This document shows, one piece after another, positions 1 to 6,480 of a stretch of DNA of 6,607 bases. Numbering within the stretch: position 1 is the stretch's first letter; each line of letters starts with the position of its first letter. The stretch is from Gammaproteobacteria bacterium (GTDB lineage: Bacteria; Pseudomonadota; Gammaproteobacteria; DSM-19610). The notes beneath the pieces were generated by a model. It was given only the letters and a program-made list of their open reading frames with translations. It made no database searches and had not been told where the DNA came from. A program made the position numbers and the translations under genes. The DNA lies in assembly GCA_011371465.1 (NCBI GenBank), contig DRQL01000022.1, forward strand, positions 1 through 6,607, read 5' to 3'.

Positions 1-633
1 TTTCTGCATGTGTCAACCGATGAGGTCTACGGCTCGCTGGGCCCGGACGATCCGGCATTCAGCGAAACCACTTCCTTTGCACCCAACAGCCCCTATTCCG
101 CGTCCAAGGCTGCGTCGGATCATTTTGTGCGCGCCTATTTTCACACCTACGGTCTGCCAGTGCTGACCACGAACTGCTCCAACAACTATGGTCCCTACCA
201 GTTTCCGGAAAAGCTGATTCCGCTCATTATTCTCAATGCGCTGGAAGGAAAGCCTCTGCCTGTCTACGGTGACGGTAAAAATATCCGGGACTGGCTGCAC
301 GTGGAAGACCATTGTCGTGGTATCGATGCAGTGCTACAGGGTGGACGGCCGGGTGAGACCTACAACATCGGCGGGTGCAACGAATGGGCCAATATCGACA
401 TTGTACGGCTTATCTGTAGCCGCCTGGATGAGCTTGCACCGGGCGACCGGCCCAAAAGCGAACTGATCACCTTTGTTGAGGATCGCCTGGGCCACGACCG
501 GCGTTACGCGATCGACGCAACAAAGATGAGCGATGAACTGGGCTGGAAGCCGGGCTACACCTTCGAGACCGGGATCGAACAGACCATCCGGTGGTACCTG
601 GACAACCGGGACTGGGCCGCCGCCGTCAGTTGA
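1..633 (+). CDS. rmlB: dTDP-glucose 4,6-dehydratase, C-terminal part (5' end outside window)
   Basis: Cytoplasmic short-chain dehydrogenase-type enzyme (extended SDR) that converts dTDP-glucose to dTDP-4-keto-6-deoxyglucose, the second step toward dTDP-rhamnose and other deoxysugars. The reading frame is open from base 1, so the N-terminal NAD-binding part lies upstream; about 210 of the usual roughly 350 residues are here. The catalytic STDEVYG motif is at visible residues 5-11. The YxxxK pair is Tyr32 and Lys36 in PYSASK. Family signatures NNYGPYQFPEKLIPL and GDGKNIRDWLHVEDH follow, then YNIGG. The protein stops at WYLDNRDWAAAVS, shorter at the C-terminus than enterobacterial RmlB, which continues for about 15-20 residues after the matching position. 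The last 8 bases overlap the end of the convergent beta-helix gene, leaving no room for a terminator. RmlB rather than another SDR epimerase is well supported by the STDEVYG motif and the following signatures; rfbB is a synonym. Confidence 0.95.
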   Translation, partial: FLHVSTDEVYGSLGPDDPAFSETTSFAPNSPYSASKAASDHFVRAYFHTYGLPVLTTNCSNNYGPYQFPEKLIPLIILNALEGKPLPVYGDGKNIRDWLHVEDHCRGIDAVLQGGRPGETYNIGGCNEWANIDIVRLICSRLDELAPGDRPKSELITFVEDRLGHDRRYAIDATKMSDELGWKPGYTFETGIEQTIRWYLDNRDWAAAVS

Positions 634-1960
634 TAAAGACCCACGTGCCCTGGCGCAGCTGGTAAAGACCGGCATTGGCGCCAACGACCCCGGCTGCAAA
701 CTGCGCCAGCGTGCCTTCCTTGGGATCAGGGATCGGCGATGTCTGCAGGGGGAGCACAATCCCGGGTTCGCATTCGACCCCACGGGTTCCCGCGCGACCC
801 AGGGTAAGCTGGGCGCCCGAGCTCGTGCTGGATGGTTGAATCCTCGGCGTTGCGTTGCTTACGGACAGCTGTACCCCGTTGGCGGCGTTGCCGTTGTCAA
901 ACTGCAGGTTTCCGCTGTTATCCCAGAGCCGCACCGCGCCTTCGTTGAGCCAGATCGCGTCCGGTATCAACATGTCGCCATTGGCGGTCGGGGAGGGGAA
1001 AATATTCTGGCAGCCTACAAACAGGCGGTTGAATACATTCCCGATAGCCGTGTAACCGGTATTGTTCCCGAAGGTGGTGGTAGCGATATAGACGTTGTTC
1101 CTGCAGTTGCCGACGATACCCTCTTCGATAATGGCAGTATCGATCTCTTCAATGTCGACCAGCAGGAAGATGATCCGCGCGGCATTGTGCAGGTGCACAC
1201 CCACGCAACCACCGGCAGTACCGGTGCCGATAACCTCAACCTGGCTCAGCAGTATATTGTTGATTTTGACATTGGCGATATCGGGGCCGGCAATCCTGAT
1301 GCCGGTGGTATTATCGGCGGCCAGGGTGATGTCAATCTTGGAAAATTTTGCGTCGCCGAAATTGAAGGTGGCTGTTGATGTGTTCTGGTAAATAATGCCA
1401 TTACCCGTCAGGGCATTGCCGGAGCCGCCCATGCGAATATTGGCCAGGTATACGATGTTTACCGCGTCGATATTGATAGCCCAGGAAGTGGGGCCGCCAC
1501 CGGAAAAATACAGGTCCCGCGCGTGCTGTTCGCCGCGGTCGACCAACAGCCCGTCACTGGTAGCACCCACCGGCATTTTCAGGTGCAGGGCTTCGACACT
1601 GCTGGCAATCCCCGCCATGTGAATGCCTGTCTGCGGGCCGGTAACATCGATGGTCGTGGCGCGACGTCCCGCTCCCAGCAGGCGGACATTGTCTGCGAGG
1701 GTCAGTGTGGTGGATGCGCAGACAAAGGTGCCAGGGCCGAGTTGCACGGTGCCGCCGCCGGCCGCGGCTGCATCGGCCAGGGCCTTGGCGATGGTGCCGT
1801 CAATCGATGGATTATCGTGTTCCAGGGAAGTATCCGTAATGGGAAATACATCGTAGAGCTCATCAAAATTCGACTGGGTTTTGACGAATGCATCACGCAG
1901 GGTATCGCCGTCGCCCTGGTTGCCGGGTGCTGCACCTACGTTGATTATCTGTTTTGCCAT
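626..1960 (-). CDS. Right-handed beta-helix (pectate-lyase-like) protein with phage-tail-like N-terminus
   Basis: Predicted 444-residue protein from ATG at 1960. The frame also opens at a TTG at 1978, but that would overlap the upstream gene, and the ATG lies 4 bases after that gene's TAG. Residues 5-36 (IINVGAAPG through LRDAFVKTQSNFDELY) resemble a short segment I know from the N-termini of phage tail and other virion proteins. Residues 56-105 have the typical opening of a pectate-lyase-superfamily beta-helix: GTIAKALADAAAAGGGTVQL, then PGTF, then NVRLLGAGRRATTI. Residues 110-330 continue as short alternating hydrophobic/Asn/Gly/Thr strands, as expected of helix coils. A Gly/Ser/Asn-rich C-terminal part ends GLYQLRQGTWVFIN. 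No signal peptide or membrane segment is visible. The enzymatic activity, if any, cannot be read: polysaccharide lyase, glycosidase, tailspike-like adhesin or structural protein are all possible. Gene existence is firm; function is uncertain. Confidence 0.85.
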   Translation of the reverse strand: MAKQIINVGAAPGNQGDGDTLRDAFVKTQSNFDELYDVFPITDTSLEHDNPSIDGTIAKALADAAAAGGGTVQLGPGTFVCASTTLTLADNVRLLGAGRRATTIDVTGPQTGIHMAGIASSVEALHLKMPVGATSDGLLVDRGEQHARDLYFSGGGPTSWAINIDAVNIVYLANIRMGGSGNALTGNGIIYQNTSTATFNFGDAKFSKIDITLAADNTTGIRIAGPDIANVKINNILLSQVEVIGTGTAGGCVGVHLHNAARIIFLLVDIEEIDTAIIEEGIVGNCRNNVYIATTTFGNNTGYTAIGNVFNRLFVGCQNIFPSPTANGDMLIPDAIWLNEGAVRLWDNSGNLQFDNGNAANGVQLSVSNATPRIQPSSTSSGAQLTLGRAGTRGVECEPGIVLPLQTSPIPDPKEGTLAQFAAGVVGANAGLYQLRQGTWVFIN

Positions 1961-1964
1961 GGTC

Positions 1965-2702
1965 CTAGATCTCGTCAATGGTTATCAGGGTGGTATCGAC
2001 ACGTATCGCAGTAGTATCGATGGTCGTACCGGTAGAAACGACATTCAGCAGAGCCGTGCGACTGCTGACGGCTCCCAGTGCGTTTGAAACGGCCACGCTG
2101 AAGCTTGCACCGTCATCCGCCAGCGTTGCCAGAGGTAACGTATAAGATGCCCCGGTGGCCCCGGGGATATCCTGACCATCCCTGCGCCACTGGTAAACCA
2201 GGGGTTGGTCTCCGGTTGCCGTGGTCTGGAAAGTGGCTGAACGCCCGATGAGCACAATGATATCAGCCGGCTGCTGCGTAATGGTCGGTGTACCGGCCGG
2301 GGTGACCAGGAGTGTCGCAATTGAGCTGGTAACCGTTCCCGCGGCATTGCTGACCAGGACCCGGAAGTTGGCGCCGTTGTCGGCGAGCGATGCCGCGCTG
2401 AGTACGTACTGCGGCTGGTTTGCCCCGGGGATGTCCACACCGTTGCGTTGCCACTGGTAGCTTAGGTTACTCCCGCTGGCAATTACCAGGAAAGAAGCCG
2501 GGCTTCCGCTGCTCACCGTCTGGTCGGTCGGGTGGGTCTGAATGGAAACGGGTATCGTTGCGCCGGGTGCTGTACCAGCACCGCCACCGCCACAGCCGTG
2601 CAGGCCCAGCCACCCCAGTAGCGCTCCGCCCTGTTTCAGGAAGCGGCGTCTGTCTGGATTGGTGGTGAGTTTTGCTTGATTCCGGAAGGTTGATCTGCGC
2701 AT
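1965..2702 (-). CDS. Tat-dependent lipoprotein with two tandem Ig-like domains
   Basis: Predicted 245-residue exported lipoprotein of unknown specific function. The N-terminus carries a twin-arginine signal: DRRRFLK at residues 17-23 matches RRxFLK, followed by a hydrophobic stretch and a lipobox LHGC with Cys37 as the likely lipidation site. A Gly-rich linker follows. Two Ig-like domains follow, at about residues 53-134 and 140-222. Both share the pattern QP/HP, YQW(Q/R)R(N/D)G, DIPGA, LADxGAxF, VSNAxGxVSS, and neither has an internal disulfide pair. The last 20 or so residues are rich in Thr, Ile and Asp. Ig modules like these usually bind partners or space out other domains. No catalytic domain is present. 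The start ATG at 2702 has no clear Shine-Dalgarno sequence. The beta-helix gene starts 4 bases after the stop, so the two are probably co-translated. The Tat signal suggests folding or cofactor acquisition before export, but no cofactor site is visible. Confidence 0.85.
   Translation of the reverse strand: MRRSTFRNQAKLTTNPDRRRFLKQGGALLGWLGLHGCGGGGAGTAPGATIPVSIQTHPTDQTVSSGSPASFLVIASGSNLSYQWQRNGVDIPGANQPQYVLSAASLADNGANFRVLVSNAAGTVTSSIATLLVTPAGTPTITQQPADIIVLIGRSATFQTTATGDQPLVYQWRRDGQDIPGATGASYTLPLATLADDGASFSVAVSNALGAVSSRTALLNVVSTGTTIDTTAIRVDTTLITIDEI
2037..2546 (-). repeat. Tandem Ig-like domain duplication inside the lipoprotein gene
   Basis: Two consecutive copies of an approximately 82-residue Ig-like module, about 2546-2301 and 2285-2037 on the minus strand. 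The copies align over the QW core (SYQWQRNGVDIPGA against VYQWRRDGQDIPGA), the LADNGANF/LADDGASF loop and the VSNAAGTV/VSNALGAV strand. Similarity is clear in protein but diverged in DNA, so this is an old domain duplication rather than a recent repeat. Domain edges are approximate. Confidence 0.75.
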
Positions 2703-2993
2703 AAGTTACGGGGTGGTCGGTGACATATTATTTTTTTTATTGGCGCGGCACACACTGCCTGTGTGCCATCGCGCGGCTCAGGTATGTATAGTACGCATTT
2801 GTGCTTCCCAGTGCGAGAGCCGGGTTGGACGAAAATACCGTTGAATGCGGGAATAATTATCGTAACCATATGAAAAATAACAAATATTATTTGATGCGTA
2901 TATGCGGCAAACTGGTTTCCCGGGGACTTGTCAGCGGGGGTGCCGGGGAACGGTTTACGCCTGTGGCGGCAGCGGCGCATGCGGGGCAGGCCA
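2703..2993. other. Divergent intergenic region, probably holding promoters for both directions
   Basis: About 290 bases between the lipoprotein start (minus) and the chosen start of the GT-C-like gene (plus). It holds an eight-T run at 2731-2738, a perfect inverted repeat at 2747-2767, and a notably A+T-rich block around 2850-2895. Such A+T-rich blocks between divergent genes usually hold promoters, but I could not identify -35/-10 pairs with good sequence and spacing, so none is called. Short reading frames here (for example from ATG 2870 to 3007) lack a ribosome binding site and recognisable content. If the GT-C-like gene starts further upstream (ATG 2979 or TTG 2928) this region shrinks accordingly. 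Confidence 0.5.
2747..2767. promoter_or_regulatory. Perfect 8-bp inverted repeat, candidate operator
   Basis: GGCACACA (2747-2754) and TGTGTGCC (2760-2767) are exact reverse complements separated by 5 bases (CTGCC). The outer GCGC at 2743-2746 can pair with a GCGC just beyond a 3-base ATC bulge. It lies 45-65 bases upstream of the lipoprotein start, next to the T-run. The T-run precedes the hairpin on the plus strand and no U-tract follows it in either reading direction, so it does not look like an intrinsic terminator. A regulator-binding site is the more natural reading, but no regulator is identified. Confidence 0.4.
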
Positions 2994-4628
2994 ATGCCAC
3001 TGAATAGCCGGATGTCACCCGGAAAGCCCGGTAAGGATGCAACAAGCGGTACTCGGATCGCGCTCTTTCCGGCCGCGGTCACGTTACTTGTTTTGCCGCT
3101 GCTGTATATGATTTACCAACAGGCACTGGGTGGTTACCAGACAGACGATTACTCGCTGGCCTGGTCATTTATCGACAGCATAATGGCCATGGCCAGCGAT
3201 ACGGTTTCTCGGGTTTCCGCTGTTCTTACCGGCGCGTTGGGTGGCGGGAAAGTTCACTGGACACCGGTAACCAACGTACTGCTCTATTTCACGCTGGATG
3301 ACGACAGGCTGGTGCGTGTACTGATCGTGAACCTGGCGGTGGTTCTCGCCATGGCGACTGCCGTTGCGACGTTTGCCAGGGCAATGGGGGCCGGCAGGGT
3401 TCCCGCTGCGCTGGCAGGGGCCTGGGCAGGAACCTCCCAGGCACTGGTGTTCGCGGTCACCTCTGTATGGGGAGTGATGAACCTGCTGGCGCCACTGCTG
3501 GGGATGCTGGCTTCATTCATGTTGTGGCGCTGGGTCAGTATGCAGTGCGGAGGATGCCGGGTAGATCGTCGGTTGATGATGTACTGCGCCGGGTTTCTGC
3601 TGTTGTTCCTGCTGGCTCTGTTTACCAAGGAAACTGAAATCAGGTGTGCGCTGACTGCTGCTCTCGGCGGAATCGTCCTGCTCGTCTGCAACCGGTCAGC
3701 CACCGGACCTGGAAAAGTGATCGGACTGCTGGTTGCAGTCTTTACAGTGGTCATCCTGTATTTTGCGCTCAGGTATTTCCTTACCGATGCCCAGGTGCCA
3801 TTGCTGAGAACGCCTGAAGAGGTTGCGCAGACGTATCATCAACCAAGAATGAGCCTGATTTTTTTTGCGAAGAATATAGCCCAGTTACTGCTGGGCAGTC
3901 TGACGCCGGTAAATTCCTACCATATTTACCTTTTGCAGAAAAATGGTCTGTCATGGCAGCTTCTGTTGTCTCTCCTGCCGGCGGTTGCGCTGGGCCTGGC
4001 CCTGGTCACGGGCTATATATGGTTGTATTTACGCAGTTCGCAGGAGGACAGGCTTGTTCTTGCATTTTGCGGGGTATTTGTGTTCTCCTCGCTGTTCCCG
4101 GAAGCCCTGCTGGGCAAGGTCAGTGAGATTTACGCCATGGCCACCCTGTGGCCGCTGGCGCTAACGGGGGCATTGGTATTTGGTAGAATATCGGGCTACA
4201 ACAGACCTGCCGGGGCTATACTGTCCGTAGCCGCTGCCGCGCTGATTACAACAAATGTATACCAGGCAAAAGGGAAGGTATCCGAATACATGGTTACCAG
4301 CGATTATGCGCACAGCATGCGCCTGAGTATGCTTGAACTGACTGGAGATTTGCCTGCCGGGAGCAGGATAGGTCTGGTTTATCAACCCAGGTCATCGCTG
4401 GCGTTCGGACCGTTTGGCGAGAAAGGAATTCATGCCAGTGGAGCCCGGCCGCGCATTACCCCCCACCAATGGACGGTGTTCGAAAAGGGTAAGGAATCTG
4501 ATGCGATCTGCGACATGGACCTGGTACTCGAGGAATCGGAAGACCGTACGCGGGTCCAGGTAATGGAAAAATACAAAAACAGTGTTTGCGGCAAAGCTGG
4601 AAAAGGGGATGGCAATGCGCACTTATGA
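2994..4628 (+). CDS. Polytopic GT-C-like membrane protein, putative lipid-linked-sugar glycosyltransferase
   Basis: Predicted 544-residue inner-membrane protein with roughly ten or eleven hydrophobic segments (first at about residues 21-42) and a hydrophilic C-terminal part of about 120 residues, probably periplasmic. Features fit GT-C-fold transferases that use polyprenyl-linked sugars. After the first membrane segment comes an acidic loop motif, TDDY (50-53), where such enzymes carry catalytic acids. HWTPVTNVLL (88-97) followed by an Asn-containing membrane segment, then SVWGVMNLL (157-165) and FTKETE (210-215), follows the HWRP...N...SV.G..DLL...SKE layout seen in related bacterial membrane proteins. 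The start is uncertain: ATG 2994 is chosen for the G-rich stretch GGGGCAGG just upstream, but ATG 2979, ATG 3012 and TTG 2928 are in frame. The stop overlaps the methyltransferase start by 14 bases, implying coupling. With downstream gtrB- and gtrA-like genes, it could be the third, acceptor-specific member of a Gtr system. It could alternatively be a polymerase-like or uncharacterised membrane protein. Confidence 0.75.
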   Translation: MPLNSRMSPGKPGKDATSGTRIALFPAAVTLLVLPLLYMIYQQALGGYQTDDYSLAWSFIDSIMAMASDTVSRVSAVLTGALGGGKVHWTPVTNVLLYFTLDDDRLVRVLIVNLAVVLAMATAVATFARAMGAGRVPAALAGAWAGTSQALVFAVTSVWGVMNLLAPLLGMLASFMLWRWVSMQCGGCRVDRRLMMYCAGFLLLFLLALFTKETEIRCALTAALGGIVLLVCNRSATGPGKVIGLLVAVFTVVILYFALRYFLTDAQVPLLRTPEEVAQTYHQPRMSLIFFAKNIAQLLLGSLTPVNSYHIYLLQKNGLSWQLLLSLLPAVALGLALVTGYIWLYLRSSQEDRLVLAFCGVFVFSSLFPEALLGKVSEIYAMATLWPLALTGALVFGRISGYNRPAGAILSVAAAALITTNVYQAKGKVSEYMVTSDYAHSMRLSMLELTGDLPAGSRIGLVYQPRSSLAFGPFGEKGIHASGARPRITPHQWTVFEKGKESDAICDMDLVLEESEDRTRVQVMEKYKNSVCGKAGKGDGNAHL

Positions 4629-5382
4629 CAGTTATTTCGATTATGAGCTGGATCTTGGCAAGGGAGTAGTCGCCAGGTATTTGAAAAACGCGGGCCTGTC
4701 GCTGGATAACAAGAGCGTGCTGGACATCGGCTGTGGCGAGGGCGGTATTCTTGCAGGACTGGCGGAAAGTTACAATTTTACCGGGCTGGGTCTGGACTAC
4801 GACGGTGAGATGATAGAAAAAGCCAGGGATGTGCCTGGTTCCGTATTCAGGCAAGGTGATTTTTTTGCCTACGAATTTGACGAAAAGTATGACTTCATTC
4901 TGCTGCGTGATGTCCTGGAACATTGCGGTGACCCGGCCAGGATGCTTGAAAAAATTGCGCAACTTTTAAAACCGGATGGTTTCGTCTATATAACCTATAC
5001 TCCATATCTGTCACCCTTTGGCGGTCACCAGCACAATGGCAGTGGTTTCTTTTCCAATGTGCCGTTTATCCATGTTTTGCCAGAAGCCCCTTTTCTCTGG
5101 CTGATCAGGCCACGCGGCAACCTCTACAAGGAGTCCGCATACCTGGTTAATGATATGAAGGAGATCAGGGAGACGTGGTTGACAACGGGGAAAGTGAACA
5201 GAATCTGCAAGGCGGTGGGATTGAGAATCAATGCCAGCCGGTCGTATCTGGTGCGCCCCGACTATCGGTATAAATTCGGGCTCCCGGAAATACCGCATCC
5301 GGCTTTCCTGCCGGTAAATACCGTTACCGACGTATTCTGCACCTGTGTTGAGATGCTGCTGTCCCCGGGCAGTGCCTCCTGA
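4615..5382 (+). CDS. Class I SAM-dependent methyltransferase
   Basis: Predicted 255-residue cytoplasmic methyltransferase of the Methyltransf_11/UbiE-like Rossmann type. Motif I VLDIGCGEGG is at residues 35-44 (S-adenosylmethionine-binding Gly-rich loop). The acidic strand-2 end GLGLDYD is at 57-63, and the motif II region FILLRDVLEHC at 94-104. Motif III LLKPDGFVYIT is at 117-127. An FGGHQH segment at 135-140 and a following PFIHVLPE-type stretch resemble polysaccharide-locus methyltransferases and may help form the acceptor site. Start choice: ATG 4615 has AAGGGG about 6 bases upstream. ATG 4609 directly abuts that GGGG, and GTG 4582 would overlap the preceding gene more deeply. The gene begins 14 bases before the GT-C-like gene ends. 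Its position suggests methylation of a sugar or its lipid-linked form, but the acceptor cannot be deduced. Confidence 0.9.
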   Translation: MRTYDSYFDYELDLGKGVVARYLKNAGLSLDNKSVLDIGCGEGGILAGLAESYNFTGLGLDYDGEMIEKARDVPGSVFRQGDFFAYEFDEKYDFILLRDVLEHCGDPARMLEKIAQLLKPDGFVYITYTPYLSPFGGHQHNGSGFFSNVPFIHVLPEAPFLWLIRPRGNLYKESAYLVNDMKEIRETWLTTGKVNRICKAVGLRINASRSYLVRPDYRYKFGLPEIPHPAFLPVNTVTDVFCTCVEMLLSPGSAS

Positions 5383-5420
5383 AGTAAAGAATACAGCAGG
5401 TAAACCGATAACGCCTCTGT

Positions 5421-5438
5421 CGGGCAAACTGGAGCCCG
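5421..5438 (+). other. Small hairpin in the methyltransferase-gtrB spacer
   Basis: CGGGC (5421-5425) and GCCCG (5434-5438) pair around an 8-base loop; CTGT just before and ACAG a few bases after could extend the stem past a bulge. No T-run follows, so it is not a standard terminator. It sits in the only sizeable gap (81 bases) of the plus-strand operon and might stabilise or process the transcript, or be chance. Confidence 0.25.
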
Positions 5439-5463
5439 GTGCAACAGAACAAGAGATTTCCGC

Positions 5464-6480
5464 ATGACCTCAGCCTCCAGTAACACCGCCGAACAGTCGC
5501 CCAGGCTGTCTATTGTCATTCCGGCCTTTAATGAAGAAGGCAACCTCAAGGTCGTATACGCAGAACTGCACAGGGTGCTGGAGCCGGTTGAAGCATCCTG
5601 GGAATTGATCTTTGTGGATGATGGCAGCAGTGACGCCACCTGGTGTCTCATCGAGGAACTTGCTCATGCTGACAGCCGGGTAAAGGGTATCCGTTTCTCA
5701 AGGAATTTCGGGCACCAGTACGCGTTACTTGCCGGCTTGCAGGCATCAACAGGGGCGGCGATTATTTCACTGGATGCAGACTTGCAGCACCCGCCGGAAC
5801 TGATTCCGCGATTGATCGAGGAGTGGCAGAAAGGAAACAAGATCGTTAAAACGGTCCGGCTTGACCCGGAAAAACAGTCTTTATTCAAGAAGTTAACCTC
5901 CAGGCTGTTTTACAGGGTGTTTTCCTATGTCAGTGGTGTAAAGATCGAAAGTGGTATGGCGGACTACAGGCTGATGGACCGCCAGGTCCTGGAAGATGTC
6001 CTGTCTTTCCGTGAGGAAGGGTTGTTTCTCAGGGGGCTGGTACAGTGGGTGGGCTACCCGAATACAAGTATTTCCTATATGCCTGCTGAACGGTTTAGCG
6101 GGACCACCAAGTACACGCTGGGAAAGATGGTCAAATTTGCGTGGCATGGCGTAAGCTCATTCTCGATCGTACCGCTGCGAATCGGTATCCTGTTTGGTTT
6201 TATCGCGAGTGCCGTTTCATTCGCTTCAGTGTTGTACGCTATCCTGGGCAAGGTCATAGAAGGGCACACGGTGCCTGGGTGGGCATCTTCACTGGCGATC
6301 ATTTCCTTTTTGTTCGGCATCCTTTTCCTGTTCCTGGGCATTCTCGGCGAATATGTCGGCAGAATACTCCTCGAAGTACGGGACCGTCCGCGCTTTATCG
6401 TCAGTGAGCGGCTGGGTATCAGCGACGTGCTCCCGCGCAACGATATGAAGAACCGGTCCCCCGGACCCAGGCTGCCTTGA
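5464..6480 (+). CDS. GtrB-like family 2 glycosyltransferase (polyprenyl-phosphate sugar transferase)
   Basis: Predicted 338-residue membrane-anchored enzyme that probably transfers a sugar from a nucleotide donor to undecaprenyl phosphate on the cytoplasmic face. It has a GT-A catalytic domain: LSIVIPAFNEEGNL (15-28), DDGS (52-55), and DADLQHP (104-110), where the Asp residues bind metal and nucleotide. RFSGTTKY (210-217) is the conserved Arg-Ser-Lys-Tyr segment of the dolichol-phosphate-mannose-synthase-like subgroup. Two C-terminal membrane segments at about 238-262 and 275-297 are followed by the typical GEYVGRILLEVRDRPRFIV end. This domain plan and length match GtrB, YfdH and ArnC-type proteins. 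Ribosome binding site AAGAGA lies about 7 bases before ATG 5464. The stop overlaps the next gene (TTGA). The transferred sugar cannot be told from sequence; glucose is typical of GtrB, but others occur. Confidence 0.92.
   Translation: MTSASSNTAEQSPRLSIVIPAFNEEGNLKVVYAELHRVLEPVEASWELIFVDDGSSDATWCLIEELAHADSRVKGIRFSRNFGHQYALLAGLQASTGAAIISLDADLQHPPELIPRLIEEWQKGNKIVKTVRLDPEKQSLFKKLTSRLFYRVFSYVSGVKIESGMADYRLMDRQVLEDVLSFREEGLFLRGLVQWVGYPNTSISYMPAERFSGTTKYTLGKMVKFAWHGVSSFSIVPLRIGILFGFIASAVSFASVLYAILGKVIEGHTVPGWASSLAIISFLFGILFLFLGILGEYVGRILLEVRDRPRFIVSERLGISDVLPRNDMKNRSPGPRLP

Noticed and set aside
533..1378. A 281-codon plus-strand open frame antisense to the beta-helix gene
   Set aside because: The opposite strand has a longer frame with a recognisable beta-helix opening and a phage-like N-terminus. 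The plus-strand frame has no recognisable motif, begins inside rmlB and has Gly/Asp-rich content explained by mirroring the repetitive beta-helix codons.
1958..1978. Lipoprotein and beta-helix as one gene split by a stop codon
   Set aside because: The beta-helix ATG is in a different frame from the lipoprotein and has its own phage-like N-terminal segment, so a simple nonsense mutation or read-through does not join them.
1523..2014. A 163-codon plus-strand open frame across the beta-helix start
   Set aside because: It is antisense to well-supported coding sequence, shows no domain, and spans the junction of two real genes.
2037..2546. Repeats as a CRISPR array or recent DNA duplication
   Set aside because: The two units are long, coding and diverged, and correspond to Ig-like protein domains.
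2731..2767. Hairpin plus T-run as an intrinsic terminator
   Set aside because: On the plus strand the T-run comes before the hairpin rather than after it, and on the minus strand the run after the hairpin reads as A. Neither direction gives a hairpin followed by a U-tract.
2801..3007. Small plus-strand frame (GTG 2801 or ATG 2870) before the GT-C-like gene
   Set aside because: It has no convincing ribosome binding site or recognisable content, and its end overlaps the start region of the GT-C-like gene. A leader peptide cannot be excluded but is unsupported.
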